Source of the DNA: Flavobacterium chryseum
Lineage (GTDB): Bacteria > Bacteroidota > Bacteroidia > Flavobacteriales > Flavobacteriaceae
Reading direction: 5' to 3'
Length of the DNA stretch: 64,000 nt
Assembly: GCF_004362015.1 (NCBI RefSeq)
Contig: NZ_SNWW01000002.1
Coordinates: 1 to 64,000 of the forward strand
Part shown: one piece after another, positions 8,000 to 17,141 of the stretch
Numbering within the stretch: position 1 is the first letter of the stretch
How the letters are laid out: every line of letters starts with the position of its first letter
Made by a program: the position numbers and the translations under genes
The notes under the pieces: generated by a model
What the model was told of the DNA's origin: nothing
Seen by the model: the letters and a program-made list of their open reading frames with translations, nothing else
Databases searched by the model: none

Positions 8000-9769
8000 T
8001 TACATTTTTTTAGCATAGCCACCAAAATATTTCACTGGCGACCAATCCGGAATTACAGGAGCAATTGCAGGATCAAGTGATTTAAAATCCCTCGCACCAT
8101 ACACTACTTTTCCATTTACAATGGTCAGATCCGATTCGATGTTTCGAACTTTATCGGCTGAAACTGTAAAATAATCCTCTGATAGAATCGACATATCGGC
8201 ATACATTCCTTTTATCAATTTTCCTTTTTCTTTTTCTTCGCCCGAAAACCAGGCGCTTCCTGAAGAGTACAATTGAAGTGCGGTGAACTTGTCTAAAACC
8301 TGATCTTTTGGCCAAAACTGCATACCTCCCAACGTTTTTCCTGTAATAAGCCAATGCAGCGCCATCCACGGATTGTATGTTGAAATACGCGTAGCATCCG
8401 TTCCCATTCCCACAGGGATTCCCATTTCGAGCATTTTTTTAATCGGAGGCAATTGTGTTTTTGGAGCACCATACATTTTCTCATACAATTCTCCCTGAAA
8501 ATACATTCTGAATTGAACTGCAATTCCACCATTTAATGCTTTTACTCTTTCTAATTCCTGAGGTGTAATGGTTTCGGCATGATCAAAAAACCAGCGTAAG
8601 CCGTTAAACGGAATTTCCTTATTGACTTTTTCAAATACATTGAGCATTCTGTCAATCGATTCGCCGTAAGTAGCATGTAAACGAAAAGGCCATCTGTTTT
8701 TAACCAATAAACGAATTATAGGTTCCAGGTCTTTTTCCATTTCATCAGAAAGTACAATTCTTGGTTCCAAAAAGTTTTCAAAATCTGCCGCAGATGCTAC
8801 GATATTTTCTCCGGCACCTTCTTCGGCATAACCATTGGCTGTCAAAAGGTTATCGTTTTTATTGATGACCGTTTCGGCAACCCATTTTTCGTAATCCTGA
8901 AGTTCTTTTCCTTTTTGCTGTGCAAAGAGATAATACGAAATTCTAAGGTTCAGTTTTCCCTGTTTTGCTAATTCCATCGAATTGGCGTAATCTGCAGGAT
9001 AATTTTGAGAACCTCCGGCTGCATCAATTACAGAAGTCAAACCAAAACGGTTCAGTTCACGATTAAACTGAAGCGAACTGTTAATCCTTTCTTCAGGAGT
9101 CAATTTTGTAGTTAATCCTAAAGTGGTATAAATGGCTTTTGGTGTTTCTTTGGCAAACATTAATCCTGTTAGATTTCCGTTTTTATCTTGTTCCAAAACA
9201 CTTCCTTCGTAGTGCGTGTCCTTACTGTAGCCCAAAACTTCGATTCCTTTCTTGTTTAGGAAAGCTTTGCCGTATAAATAAGTTATAAAGACAGGCTTGT
9301 CAGGAACGGCTGCGTTTATTTCTTCGATGGTTGGTTGTCTTTTTTCCTCAAAGCCAAATTCATTCCAACCTCCAATTACTTTGATCCAAACTCCGGGAGG
9401 AGTTCTTGTTGCTTGTTCCTTAAGCATTTCCATTGCTTTTTTCAAGGTTTTGACACCATCCCAACGCAATTCTGCATTGTAATTCAAACCTTCTCGAATG
9501 ACGTGAATATGACTGTCATTTAAGCCGGGAACAACGGTTTTGCCTTTTGCATCAACCACTTTAGTGGCTGTAGTTTTATACATTTCTAAAATGTTTTTTG
9601 AGGTTCCTGTTGCCAGAATAATTCCGTCTTTAGATGCTAGCGCCTGAACAAATTCGCCTGATTTTTGCATCGTTGCAATTTTACCGTTGTAAATAATCAG
9701 GTCGGCTTTTTCCTGAGACTGCATTAACAGACCAAAGAAAAATAATAGTGTTGCAAATATTTGTTTCAT
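8000..9769 (-). CDS. Exported YtcJ-type amidohydrolase
   Basis: A 589-residue amidohydrolase-superfamily enzyme (Amidohydro_3/YtcJ group) with a signal peptide ending LLMQSQ. Visible landmarks are LIIYNGKIATM at the N-terminal beta-sandwich, VVPGLNDSHIHV carrying the HxH metal motif, RLHATYGESIDRM, WFFDHAETITP and the late GMGTDATRISTYNPWMALHW with the catalytic Asp. It ends by returning to the sandwich (LTIVNGKVVYGARDF). The group hydrolyses amide, ester or formamide bonds; the substrate is unknown. Full length. It lies 39 bases after the lipoprotein hydrolase gene and 34 before the MBL-like gene. Confidence 0.85.
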   Translation of the reverse strand: MKQIFATLLFFFGLLMQSQEKADLIIYNGKIATMQKSGEFVQALASKDGIILATGTSKNILEMYKTTATKVVDAKGKTVVPGLNDSHIHVIREGLNYNAELRWDGVKTLKKAMEMLKEQATRTPPGVWIKVIGGWNEFGFEEKRQPTIEEINAAVPDKPVFITYLYGKAFLNKKGIEVLGYSKDTHYEGSVLEQDKNGNLTGLMFAKETPKAIYTTLGLTTKLTPEERINSSLQFNRELNRFGLTSVIDAAGGSQNYPADYANSMELAKQGKLNLRISYYLFAQQKGKELQDYEKWVAETVINKNDNLLTANGYAEEGAGENIVASAADFENFLEPRIVLSDEMEKDLEPIIRLLVKNRWPFRLHATYGESIDRMLNVFEKVNKEIPFNGLRWFFDHAETITPQELERVKALNGGIAVQFRMYFQGELYEKMYGAPKTQLPPIKKMLEMGIPVGMGTDATRISTYNPWMALHWLITGKTLGGMQFWPKDQVLDKFTALQLYSSGSAWFSGEEKEKGKLIKGMYADMSILSEDYFTVSADKVRNIESDLTIVNGKVVYGARDFKSLDPAIAPVIPDWSPVKYFGGYAKKM

Positions 9770-9808
9770 TTTTTAAAATTTATTGGTCTGTCTTTGTAAG
9801 CTGCTGTT

Positions 9809-10828
9809 TTATTTTGCAAGGAAAAATGCCAATAAATCTTTTTGTACCTGAGCTGTATTTTCCTGAACCAACCAGTGTCCTGAACCTGCAATTTTAGATT
9901 CACTTACATTGTCGGCCACCAATTTAGAATGCTCTTTTAGGAATGCTGCCGAAAAATATTCTCCGCCCATAGCAAGCAAAGGCATTTTAAGTTTTGTTTT
10001 TGCTAATACTAAATTGTCTTTTCCATCCTGCGGAAATGCTCCAAACCATTTGAAAGTAGATTTCGCACCATCTTTAACAGCATAAGCTCTTACGAATTCA
10101 GCAGTTTCCTCAGCAGTAAAAGGATCTTTAACATGTCCTACCATTGGCCAGAAATTAGTCAAAAACTCTTTTTCTTTTCCTTTAACAATATCCCCTGAAG
10201 CTGGCCATGCAAAAAATCCAAACCACCATGCAGAAGCTGACACTTGTGACCAAACCGGTTCGATACCAGGAAGAAGCGCATCCATCAAAGCTACTTTTTT
10301 CACTTCGCTCCCGTATTGTGCAGCATAGGCGTAAGCGACCATAAGTCCAATATCATGTCCTGCCAAATTAATATTGTCGTAGCCCAATTTTTTCACCAGT
10401 TCATGAATATCTTTTGCCATGTTTTTCTTGTCATAACCTCCTTCTGGTTTATCAGATTCTCCTACTCCTCTTAAATCCGGAGCGATAACGGTAAAATGTT
10501 TTGAAAGTTCCGGAAGCAAACGGTTCCACATGTACCAGTTTTGTCCAAAACCATGAACCAATACCAGAGGATCTCCTTTACCTCCAATCACGTAATGGAT
10601 TTTAACTCCATTCACTTCTTCGTAGGCATGTTTGAAATTCGCAGGTGGATTTGCAGGTGCTGGCTGAGTTGTTTCGGAAGATTCGGTAGGTGTAGTTTCT
10701 GTTACAGTAGTTTCTTCCGTTTTTTTATTACATGATATTAAAACCAGTAGTAAAAATACAAAGGTTAAAATGTGGACTGTTTTACTTTTCAAGTTTAAAA
10801 AAGTAGTGTTCAATAAATTCGTTTTCAT
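9809..10828 (-). CDS. Alpha/beta hydrolase lipoprotein, paralogue of the outer hydrolase
   Basis: A 339-residue protein. The N terminus carries a lipoprotein signal (LLLVLISCNKK) followed by a Thr/Glu/Pro-rich linker of about 30 residues. From PANPPANFK onward it is nearly the same protein as the product of 749-1687, with HGFGQNW, the Asp nucleophile in AGHDIG and the C-terminal His in GSGHW. The linker and lipid anchor place it at the membrane surface, while the paralogue is soluble and exported. Same probable chemistry (Asp-nucleophile hydrolysis of an epoxide, ester or similar bond). It lies within the operon, 46 bases after the Ser-hydrolase gene. Confidence 0.85.
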   Translation of the reverse strand: MKTNLLNTTFLNLKSKTVHILTFVFLLLVLISCNKKTEETTVTETTPTESSETTQPAPANPPANFKHAYEEVNGVKIHYVIGGKGDPLVLVHGFGQNWYMWNRLLPELSKHFTVIAPDLRGVGESDKPEGGYDKKNMAKDIHELVKKLGYDNINLAGHDIGLMVAYAYAAQYGSEVKKVALMDALLPGIEPVWSQVSASAWWFGFFAWPASGDIVKGKEKEFLTNFWPMVGHVKDPFTAEETAEFVRAYAVKDGAKSTFKWFGAFPQDGKDNLVLAKTKLKMPLLAMGGEYFSAAFLKEHSKLVADNVSESKIAGSGHWLVQENTAQVQKDLLAFFLAK

Positions 10829-10874
10829 AATTTAAAAATTTAATTGGTTATTAGAATAATGGTTATTATACTTT

Positions 10875-11672
10875 TTAAGCAGGCAGTTTTCCAATCCAGT
10901 CTTGTATAAAGACTGCAATCTCCTGCCAGCCGGGTTGATTTAAAACAAAGTGATTTCTTTCGGGAAAAACTTTGAAATCGGTAATCGAATTTTTATTCGT
11001 GTATTTTTTATAGTTGGAATAATTGAGAGATTCTGGAATAGTATGATCAGCCGATCCCGCAATTAATAAGAGCGGATTATGAGCAGCTTGAAAATCTACT
11101 TTTGCAGCGGAAGTTATCGTGTCGCGAACAATTAGCTTAGATTCGGGAATAACATAATCACAGTATGCTTTTTCCTGCCATTCCTCAGGCATTCCGTTTG
11201 TAAATGAATATTGCCATTGGCTAAAATTCATTAAGAAAGTTTTTTTAGAAGAAGTAAAAAAGCCAAGTGGCCCCCATCCAGCTTTTAAAAATGAAAATTC
11301 AAAAGTCATTATTCCTTGCGGAGGAACTGAATGTATAGCAATTGCGGCTGATGCCAAATTACGTTGTAAAAGTATTTGCGCAGCAAGTCCACCAATGGAA
11401 TGTCCGATTACAATAGGTTTTTGAGGGAGTTTTTTGGCAATATTCTCAAAATGATCTATTAGCTGAGTTAAGCGTAAACTCGCAATCTGAGGATCTGGAT
11501 GTCGGGAACGTAAAACATCTACGGGAGCGTCTTTATATGGCCATGCAGGTGCAAGTGTTGTATAGCCTTTATTTTCAAAAAAGGTTTTCCAGTCATCCCA
11601 GCATCTATTGCTTACAAATGCACCTGTAATAAAAAGTATTGTTGTAGGGTTTTCAGTCAGCATATTACACAT
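10875..11672 (-). CDS. Alpha/beta hydrolase, Ser-nucleophile type
   Basis: A 265-residue alpha/beta-hydrolase without a signal peptide. The nucleophile elbow is IGHSIGG, an Asp lies in LIAGSADHTIP, and the catalytic His is in FPERNHFVLNQPGW. The early loop FITGAFVSNRCWDDW is the oxyanion region. This differs from the two Asp-nucleophile paralogues next door and resembles cytoplasmic lipase/esterase-like hydrolases common in Bacteroidota. It is first in the enzyme run, 157 bases downstream of the response-regulator gene, with a 16-base perfect palindrome (11774-11789) in the gap, so it may head the operon. Alternative start: MLTENP, three codons in. Confidence 0.8.
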   Translation of the reverse strand: MCNMLTENPTTILFITGAFVSNRCWDDWKTFFENKGYTTLAPAWPYKDAPVDVLRSRHPDPQIASLRLTQLIDHFENIAKKLPQKPIVIGHSIGGLAAQILLQRNLASAAIAIHSVPPQGIMTFEFSFLKAGWGPLGFFTSSKKTFLMNFSQWQYSFTNGMPEEWQEKAYCDYVIPESKLIVRDTITSAAKVDFQAAHNPLLLIAGSADHTIPESLNYSNYKKYTNKNSITDFKVFPERNHFVLNQPGWQEIAVFIQDWIGKLPA

Positions 11673-11773
11673 TTTAATGTTATGCCAAAGTGTAAACTAA
11701 AACCGAACCTTTTCTATATTTATCTAATAATAAGCCACTTACATATTTGCAATTATACCAGTACCGACTATAT

Positions 11774-11789
11774 TTCGTCGTACGACGAA
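11774..11789. promoter_or_regulatory. Palindrome upstream of the enzyme operon
   Basis: The perfect 16-base palindrome TTCGTCGTACGACGAA lies about 100 bases upstream of the first enzyme gene (start at 11672), in an otherwise AT-rich gap. It looks like a dimeric regulator site. The adjacent NtrC-like regulator is the obvious candidate, but I could not find a clear sigma-54 -24/-12 promoter below it, so the assignment is open. Confidence 0.5.
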
Positions 11790-11829
11790 AATAAAGCGAC
11801 TTAATATCGTTTGTTTACAAATTAATTCT

Positions 11830-13776
11830 TTAAAAGTGGCTTCTCTTTATACCCAATTTTTGCATTCTGGAAGCTAACGTTGTAGGCGGTAGCCCTAAGA
11901 TTTCGGATGCACCTCCGGCACCTCTTATTCTTCCGTTGCATTTTTCAAGCACATTGATAATGTGCTCCCTTTCATTTTCCTGAATAGTTTTAAAGAACCA
12001 TTCATTTGAATTAGCATTTATTTTAATTTCATCAAAAGCCGGAAGCGGAATATGCTCAATCGTATTTGTTTTTGCCAATAGAATACTTCTTTCAATCAGG
12101 TTCTCCAATTCCCGAATATTACCAGGCCATTGATAAGACAAAAGACTTTTTAAAGCACTCTCTCCTATTTCCGTCACATTTTTTCCCGTTTTAGAACTAT
12201 AGAAAGTAATGAAATGGCGTGCGAGGAGTCCAATATCTTCTTTCCGTTCTCTTAAAGGAGGCAGCTGAATTGGAAACACATTTAATCGGTAATAAAGATC
12301 TAATCTAAAACGTCCATCAGCAACTTCTTTTTCAAGATTACAATTGGTAGCTGCAATAATCCGTACATTAACTTTTATTGAATCATTTCCTCCAACACGT
12401 TCAATTTCTTTTTCCTGAATTGCCCGCAGTAGTTTTGCCTGCATTTCTAATGGCATATCACCAATCTCGTCGAGAAACAAAGTGCCATTATCAGCTTGTT
12501 CAAATTTACCAATCCGTCTTTCTGAAGCACCCGTAAAAGATCCTTTTTCATGTCCAAACAACTCAGATTCTATGAGACTTGGTGGAAGTGCTGAACAATT
12601 AATTTTTACAAACGGCTGATTTTTTCTATTTGAAAGTTCCTTAATACTATGGGCAATACTCTCTTTTCCTGTACCGCTTTCTCCAGTAATTAAAACTGTT
12701 GTATCAGCGGGAGCAACTTGTAAAATATGGTCAAATATTTTTAGCAAAGCCGGACTTTTGCCAATGATCGATTCAAATCCTAAATCTTTTATATTCTTAG
12801 CTGTTACAGGAGTTTCAGAAGTGTTTTTTTTATCCAGTTTTTTGTCATGACTGATTAAATTTTCAACTGCAAAAATTAAAGGTTCCTGAAGCCTTTCACA
12901 CAGTGTTAAATGATTTTTATTGTAATTATCTGTCTGTCTGCTGAAAAAAGATAAATATAATCCGCCATTTCCGGACAATGCTAAAGGAACCGGCAGCATG
13001 AGATTTGACTTCATATTCATGGAAGTAGCCATCAATTTTTTGAGAGGGTCTTTTTCACATATTTTGATAAAATCCTCATCATTATAGAATGTGGCGTTTG
13101 TTTCCACATTACTTTTGTTTCTTAAGTCAGTAATCTCAGATTCTTTTAATGCAGTAATATTTTGCAATTCTTCAATTCCTATCCGTTGATATTCATGCAA
13201 TCCTGTTCTTGCGTAGCCCAAAACTCTGCTGGATAATTTATTTTCCATATAAAAAACAGCCATTACAAGATCAAAAGAAATAAGAGACTGCAGCGCGGTA
13301 ATGATATTAAAAACCCTCTCATCCCATGTTCCGCTTTTTGTTACTATAGTTTTTAATTGCTTTTGAAACAAAAGCTCTTTTCTAATAGAAGATTCCATAC
13401 CATACTGCTGATGATATTCAGCAATTTCAATTGTTACTAATAAATCTTTTTCTCTAAAAGGTTTCACCAAAAAACCTTGAGGATGCGTTAGTTTTGCTTT
13501 GCTAAGCACTTCTTCGTTAGAGTTAGCCGAAAGATAAATAAAAGGAATATTTTCGTCTTTGAGTATTTCGGCAAGATCAATACCGGTCTCTTTTCCCGAC
13601 AGAAAAATATCCAGTAACACCAATTCTGGCCTCTGCTCTGCAATATAATATTTAGCATCAGGAACAGATCTTGCCATTCCAATAACGGAGTGTCCGGCTT
13701 TTTTCAGCATCAGTCGCAAGTGATTTGCCTCAACAAACTGATCCTCAACTATAAGTATTTTTAATGGTTTAGCCAT
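11830..13776 (-). CDS. Sigma-54-type response regulator (REC-GAF-AAA-HTH)
   Basis: A 648-residue NtrC-like regulator. The receiver domain spans residues 5-120 with Asp56 in LVLLDIF as the likely phosphorylation site and Lys in LVKPF. A GAF-like region covers about 150-310. The AAA+ domain runs from about 340 to 560 with Walker [10 protein letters not shown], the sigma-54 contact loop (E)KGSFTGA, Walker [12 protein letters not shown] and the arginine-finger segment. A Fis-type helix-turn-helix ends the protein ([17 protein letters not shown]). The GAF domain between REC and AAA+ is a less common layout. It is encoded 14 bases after the histidine kinase and is presumably its partner. The likely target is the enzyme operon immediately downstream. 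Confidence 0.9.
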   Translation of the reverse strand: MAKPLKILIVEDQFVEANHLRLMLKKAGHSVIGMARSVPDAKYYIAEQRPELVLLDIFLSGKETGIDLAEILKDENIPFIYLSANSNEEVLSKAKLTHPQGFLVKPFREKDLLVTIEIAEYHQQYGMESSIRKELLFQKQLKTIVTKSGTWDERVFNIITALQSLISFDLVMAVFYMENKLSSRVLGYARTGLHEYQRIGIEELQNITALKESEITDLRNKSNVETNATFYNDEDFIKICEKDPLKKLMATSMNMKSNLMLPVPLALSGNGGLYLSFFSRQTDNYNKNHLTLCERLQEPLIFAVENLISHDKKLDKKNTSETPVTAKNIKDLGFESIIGKSPALLKIFDHILQVAPADTTVLITGESGTGKESIAHSIKELSNRKNQPFVKINCSALPPSLIESELFGHEKGSFTGASERRIGKFEQADNGTLFLDEIGDMPLEMQAKLLRAIQEKEIERVGGNDSIKVNVRIIAATNCNLEKEVADGRFRLDLYYRLNVFPIQLPPLRERKEDIGLLARHFITFYSSKTGKNVTEIGESALKSLLSYQWPGNIRELENLIERSILLAKTNTIEHIPLPAFDEIKINANSNEWFFKTIQENEREHIINVLEKCNGRIRGAGGASEILGLPPTTLASRMQKLGIKRSHF

Positions 13777-13790
13777 TTTATAAAATTAAA

Positions 13791-15371
13791 TTAATTAAAA
13801 TTACTATCTGCAGTGCTAAATTCCAAAGTTATTTTTGTACCATTCTCATTAGTAATTTGAAATTTTCCACTTATATCGTTCGAAAGCCCATGCATTAATT
13901 TTATACCTAACGAAGGACTGTCGTAGGGATCAATGTCGTAGGGAAGCCCTATACCATTGTCCTGAATAATTAAAACATAATTTTTATTGTCATTTGTTTT
14001 AAGGTAAATCCTAATTACTGCATTTTTAAGATCTGGAAAGGCATATACAATAGCATTTGTAACTGCTTCATTAAAAATTAGTCCAATGGGTATTGAATGA
14101 GACAAAGGCAGATTAAAGCTGTCAATATCCAGTATAAAGCGGATTGATTTTCTGATCTCAAAAGAATCTTTCAAATATTCAGTCAATTCAAAAATATAAG
14201 AAGGCATATCAATTATCGATAAATTCTCAGATTGATATAATTTCTGATGGATTAAAGCCATGGTATGAATTCTATTCTGACTGCTATTAATAGCTTGGAG
14301 AGCCTCTTCATTTTTTAGAAATTCAGCCTGACTTGCAAGGAGACCGGCGACCATATGCAAGTTATTTTTTACTCTATGATGAATTTCACGCAGAAGCCAT
14401 TCTTTTTCACCGACCAGCTTTTGCAGTGTACTATTTTTTTTATTGATTTCATTTCGTTGTGTTTCCAGCACCTTATTTGTTTTCTTCTTAAACCTGAAAC
14501 TTTTATAGAGTAATCCAAGTATTATAAGTAAAAGCAAAACAAAAATTATCATGGAGTTACGCAAAAATACCTCGTTTTTAAGCTTGCTTTGCTGCAACAA
14601 GGTTTTATTTTTAAGTTTGATAATATCCATGCTTTTCTTTTCTGTTTCATAGATAATATTGAGCCTGGAGGAAATGGGATAAATGTCGCTTTCTTTCAGA
14701 TTGGCTGCTTTATAGAAAGCTATAGCTTTTTTTAAGAAATTTGAAGACTTGTGAAAATCGGAAACTGAAAAATATAATTCGCTGATTTCTCTGTAACAAT
14801 CACCACTTCTTTTATTGTTTCCGGACTTTTCAAAAAGAGCTGCGGCCTTAAAAATTGGATCTAATCGCTCTGATATTGATGCATTAGTACGCATTTTGGC
14901 CGACCAGACCATTACCCATGATTCTGCCAAATCATCGGTTTCATCTGTTTTAGCTAATGCCTCTATTGCTTTTCTGGCGTTGATTTCTATCATTGAGTTG
15001 TTATTTCGCAACTCCTGCACCATAGCTAGCTGTAGATAGCATTTACCAGTATAAATATTAGAATTAAGGTTTTGGCTTATTCTTAGGGCTTCCTCCCCAT
15101 ATTGAAATGCCTTTAACAAAGTATTAGGGCTGTTATAGGACGCTTCATACCAGTCACTGACCTTTAATAAAATTTTGATTTTGTCTATATTTTCAGGTAA
15201 TGTGCTTAAAAGTTCCTCCGCTTTTTTTACCTGTAGTTCGTTATAAGCTGTTTCCTTATCAAGACCAATTCCTATCTCCATTATGCTCTCGGAAGGAGCC
15301 AATGCCTTTACTTCTCCAACTGTAAACCATACAAGGAGAAACAGAAGTATTCTGTAGTGATTTGAGAGCAT
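13791..15371 (-). CDS. HisKA_2-type sensor histidine kinase with TPR-like sensor
   Basis: A 526-residue kinase. After a signal-like N terminus, residues 30-250 form a helical TPR-like region (repeated YLQLAMVQ, AESWVMVWSAKMR, CYREISELYF). One transmembrane segment follows at about 270-290 (IIFVLLLLIILGLLY), then a short coiled coil. The dimerisation domain is HisKA_2, with the phosphoacceptor in EIHHRVKNNLHM (His331/His332), followed by an HATPase with NEAVTNAIVYAF and DNGIGLP. It is paired with the NtrC-like regulator 14 bases downstream. Kinases of this class usually pair with other regulator types, so the pairing is worth noting. A close paralogue lies at 17142-18677. Confidence 0.85.
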   Translation of the reverse strand: MLSNHYRILLFLLVWFTVGEVKALAPSESIMEIGIGLDKETAYNELQVKKAEELLSTLPENIDKIKILLKVSDWYEASYNSPNTLLKAFQYGEEALRISQNLNSNIYTGKCYLQLAMVQELRNNNSMIEINARKAIEALAKTDETDDLAESWVMVWSAKMRTNASISERLDPIFKAAALFEKSGNNKRSGDCYREISELYFSVSDFHKSSNFLKKAIAFYKAANLKESDIYPISSRLNIIYETEKKSMDIIKLKNKTLLQQSKLKNEVFLRNSMIIFVLLLLIILGLLYKSFRFKKKTNKVLETQRNEINKKNSTLQKLVGEKEWLLREIHHRVKNNLHMVAGLLASQAEFLKNEEALQAINSSQNRIHTMALIHQKLYQSENLSIIDMPSYIFELTEYLKDSFEIRKSIRFILDIDSFNLPLSHSIPIGLIFNEAVTNAIVYAFPDLKNAVIRIYLKTNDNKNYVLIIQDNGIGLPYDIDPYDSPSLGIKLMHGLSNDISGKFQITNENGTKITLEFSTADSNFN

Positions 15372-15450
15372 TTTATTTGGAATTAATCAGCTTAAACGAA
15401 GGTATTGATAATTCTTTATTTAAATTTAAAATATTATAAAATTGACTATC

Positions 15451-15464
15451 AACGATATATCGTT
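15451..15464. promoter_or_regulatory. Palindrome upstream of kinase 1
   Basis: The perfect 14-base palindrome AACGATATATCGTT lies 80 bases upstream of the kinase start at 15371. The identical palindrome lies at 18762-18775 upstream of the paralogous kinase. It is likely a shared operator. Confidence 0.6.
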
Positions 15465-15514
15465 GCTTTCTTATAATTATAAATAGTAAAAATTTAACTA
15501 AAAATTAACAATTA

Positions 15515-15550
15515 TAATAACGGAACAATCGTTCCGTTATTATATCTTTG
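15515..15550 (+). promoter_or_regulatory. TetR-type operator plus -7 box of the SDR gene
   Basis: A perfect palindrome, TAATAACGGAAC-AATC-GTTCCGTTATTA (15515-15542), is followed immediately by the Bacteroidota -7 box TATCTTTG (15543-15550), which places transcription start near 15557. A repressor bound here would cover the -33 region. Same site as at 1725-1752. Confidence 0.85.
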
Positions 15551-15592
15551 TACCATAATAATTAAAAACAAATAATTTAAAAACAAATAAAA

Positions 15593-16345
15593 ATGAAAAA
15601 TTTAGAAAAAAAAGTAGCAATTGTAACTGGTGGAAATAGTGGAATTGGTTATGCAGCTGCAGCTGAACTAACAGCAAAAGGAGCCAAAGTAATTATTACA
15701 GGAAGAAACAAAGAAGCTTTGGCTAAAGCAGAAAAAGAATTGAACGTTACTGGCATTGTTTCAGACCAATCTGATTTAAAATCGATTGACAGTTTAGTAG
15801 AACAGGTAAAAAACCAATTCGGAAAAGTTGATATCTTATTTTTAAATGCGGGAATTGCATCTTTTGCTCCTGTAGATTCAGCTTCAGAAGAACATTATGA
15901 CAGTATTATGAATGTAAATGTAAAAGGCGTTTATTTTACTGTTCAAAAAGTATTACCAATTTTAAACGACGGTGGTTCTATTATTTTTAATACTTCAATC
16001 AATGCACATGTTGGTATGCCAAATTCGAGCGTTTATGCATCAAGCAAGGCTGCAGTTTTATCTTTAAACAAAGTTTTTGCAACAGAATTAGCACCAAGAA
16101 AAATTAGAGTTAATGCCGTTTCTCCTGGTCCTGTTGAAACTCCACTTTATGGAAAATTAGGTTTAGAGAAAGCAGAAGTTGAAGGTTTTGGAGCAGTTTT
16201 GGCAGAGAAAATTTTATTGAAACGTTTTGGACAATCTTCAGAAATAGCGAAAACAGTTGGTTTCTTAGCCTCTGATGATGCTTCATTCATTACAGGGACA
16301 GAAATTGTTGTAGATGGTGGCCTTACTGTAAATGCAGTAGTCTAA
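15593..16345 (+). CDS. SDR-family oxidoreductase
   Basis: A 250-residue classical short-chain dehydrogenase/reductase using NAD(P)(H). Landmarks are the cofactor loop TGGNSGIGYAAA near residue 13, NAGIAS at about 87, the catalytic Ser in NTSINAHVG, Tyr-x-x-x-Lys in YASSKAA and the late SPGPVETPLYGK. The C terminus is GTEIVVDGGLTV. Full length. It is transcribed divergently from kinase 1 behind a perfect TetR-type operator, and the TetR gene follows 71 bases later. This arrangement (operator, SDR, operator, TetR) suggests an inducible enzyme/regulator pair responding to a small carbonyl or alcohol compound. Confidence 0.9.
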   Translation: MKNLEKKVAIVTGGNSGIGYAAAAELTAKGAKVIITGRNKEALAKAEKELNVTGIVSDQSDLKSIDSLVEQVKNQFGKVDILFLNAGIASFAPVDSASEEHYDSIMNVNVKGVYFTVQKVLPILNDGGSIIFNTSINAHVGMPNSSVYASSKAAVLSLNKVFATELAPRKIRVNAVSPGPVETPLYGKLGLEKAEVEGFGAVLAEKILLKRFGQSSEIAKTVGFLASDDASFITGTEIVVDGGLTVNAVV

Positions 16346-16362
16346 TTTTTTTCTCTAATTCA

Positions 16363-16393
16363 GGAACGAATGTTCCGTTTTTTAGTATCTTTG
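16363..16393 (+). promoter_or_regulatory. TetR autoregulatory operator and -7 box
   Basis: The inverted repeat GGAAC-GAAT-GTTCC (16363-16376) is a shortened, slightly degenerate version of the operators at 1725-1752 and 15515-15542. It is followed by the -7 box TATCTTTG (16386-16393), 23 bases before the regulator ATG. The placement fits negative autoregulation with weaker affinity. Confidence 0.75.
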
Positions 16394-16416
16394 TACAGTA
16401 ATTTAATTAAAAAGTT

Positions 16417-16998
16417 ATGGCTAGAACGAAAGAATTTAACGAAGATCAGGCTTTAGACAAAGCCATCGAAATTTTTTGGCACAAAGGTTACAACGGAACT
16501 TCAGCTCAGGATTTAGTAACTCATTTAGGACTTAGCCGTTCAAGTTTGTACGATACCTTTGGTGACAAACAAAAATTGTTTTCACAGTCTTTGCAGCGTT
16601 ATCAAAAGCAGTCACAAGATCAGATAGTAAAACTTTTAGAGGAATCGAAAAACGTTAAAAAAACGCTGCATGATATATTTAAACAAGCAGTGATAGAAAG
16701 TTTGCAGGATCGAATTACAAAGGGCTGCTTTATGGTCAATTCTTCTGTAGAACTCGCGATGCATGATGAAGAAATAGCAAAAATCGTAAAAAGCAATAGT
16801 CAGAAAATGGAAGAAGTTTTTACTAATGCAGTAAGAAAAGGACAGGATTCAGGACATATCTCCAAAGCTACAGACGCAAGAGTTCTGGCCCGGTTTATCT
16901 TTAATACTTATTCCGGGATCAGGGTTTTAGCAAGAGCCGGAGAAAGAGATAAACAGGTTTATGACGATATCGTTAACACTATGTTTCACCTTCTGTAA
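16417..16998 (+). CDS. TetR/AcrR-family transcriptional regulator
   Basis: A 193-residue repressor. The N-terminal helix-turn-helix spans residues 5-55 (DQALDKAIEIFWHKGYNGTSAQDLVTHLGLSRSSLYDTFGDKQKLF). The C-terminal ligand domain contains KGCFMVNSSVELA, as in the regulators of enone/SDR detoxification genes related to YcdC/NemR-like proteins. Three matching palindromes in the window, before 749-1687, before the SDR and before this gene, are its most likely sites. A bidirectional hairpin follows. The ligand is unknown; an electrophile or carbonyl compound is plausible given the SDR and ene-reductase nearby. Confidence 0.9.
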   Translation: MARTKEFNEDQALDKAIEIFWHKGYNGTSAQDLVTHLGLSRSSLYDTFGDKQKLFSQSLQRYQKQSQDQIVKLLEESKNVKKTLHDIFKQAVIESLQDRITKGCFMVNSSVELAMHDEEIAKIVKSNSQKMEEVFTNAVRKGQDSGHISKATDARVLARFIFNTYSGIRVLARAGERDKQVYDDIVNTMFHLL

Positions 16999-17011
16999 TT
17001 AAACAATTAGC

Positions 17012-17044
17012 AAAGCCTCAATACAAATAGTATTGAGGCTTTTT
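17012..17044 (+). terminator. Terminator after the TetR gene
   Basis: The stem AAGCCTCAATA / TATTGAGGCTT with a 7-base loop is followed by TTTT and preceded by A-rich sequence. It lies 14 bases past the stop and separates the TetR gene from the convergent kinase 2. Confidence 0.85.
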
Positions 17045-17141
17045 AATGCGATTGATTGTGAAACTAACTAAAACCTTTAACTTACTTTTTAAACATTAAT
17101 TATAACTTCTATTCTATAACAAGTCAATTACCAATAATTAC

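Noticed and set aside
11690..11829. Sigma-54 -24/-12 promoter for the enzyme operon
   Set aside because: I looked for GG-N10-GC on the minus strand; the nearest candidates have wrong spacing (7 or 13), so none is called.
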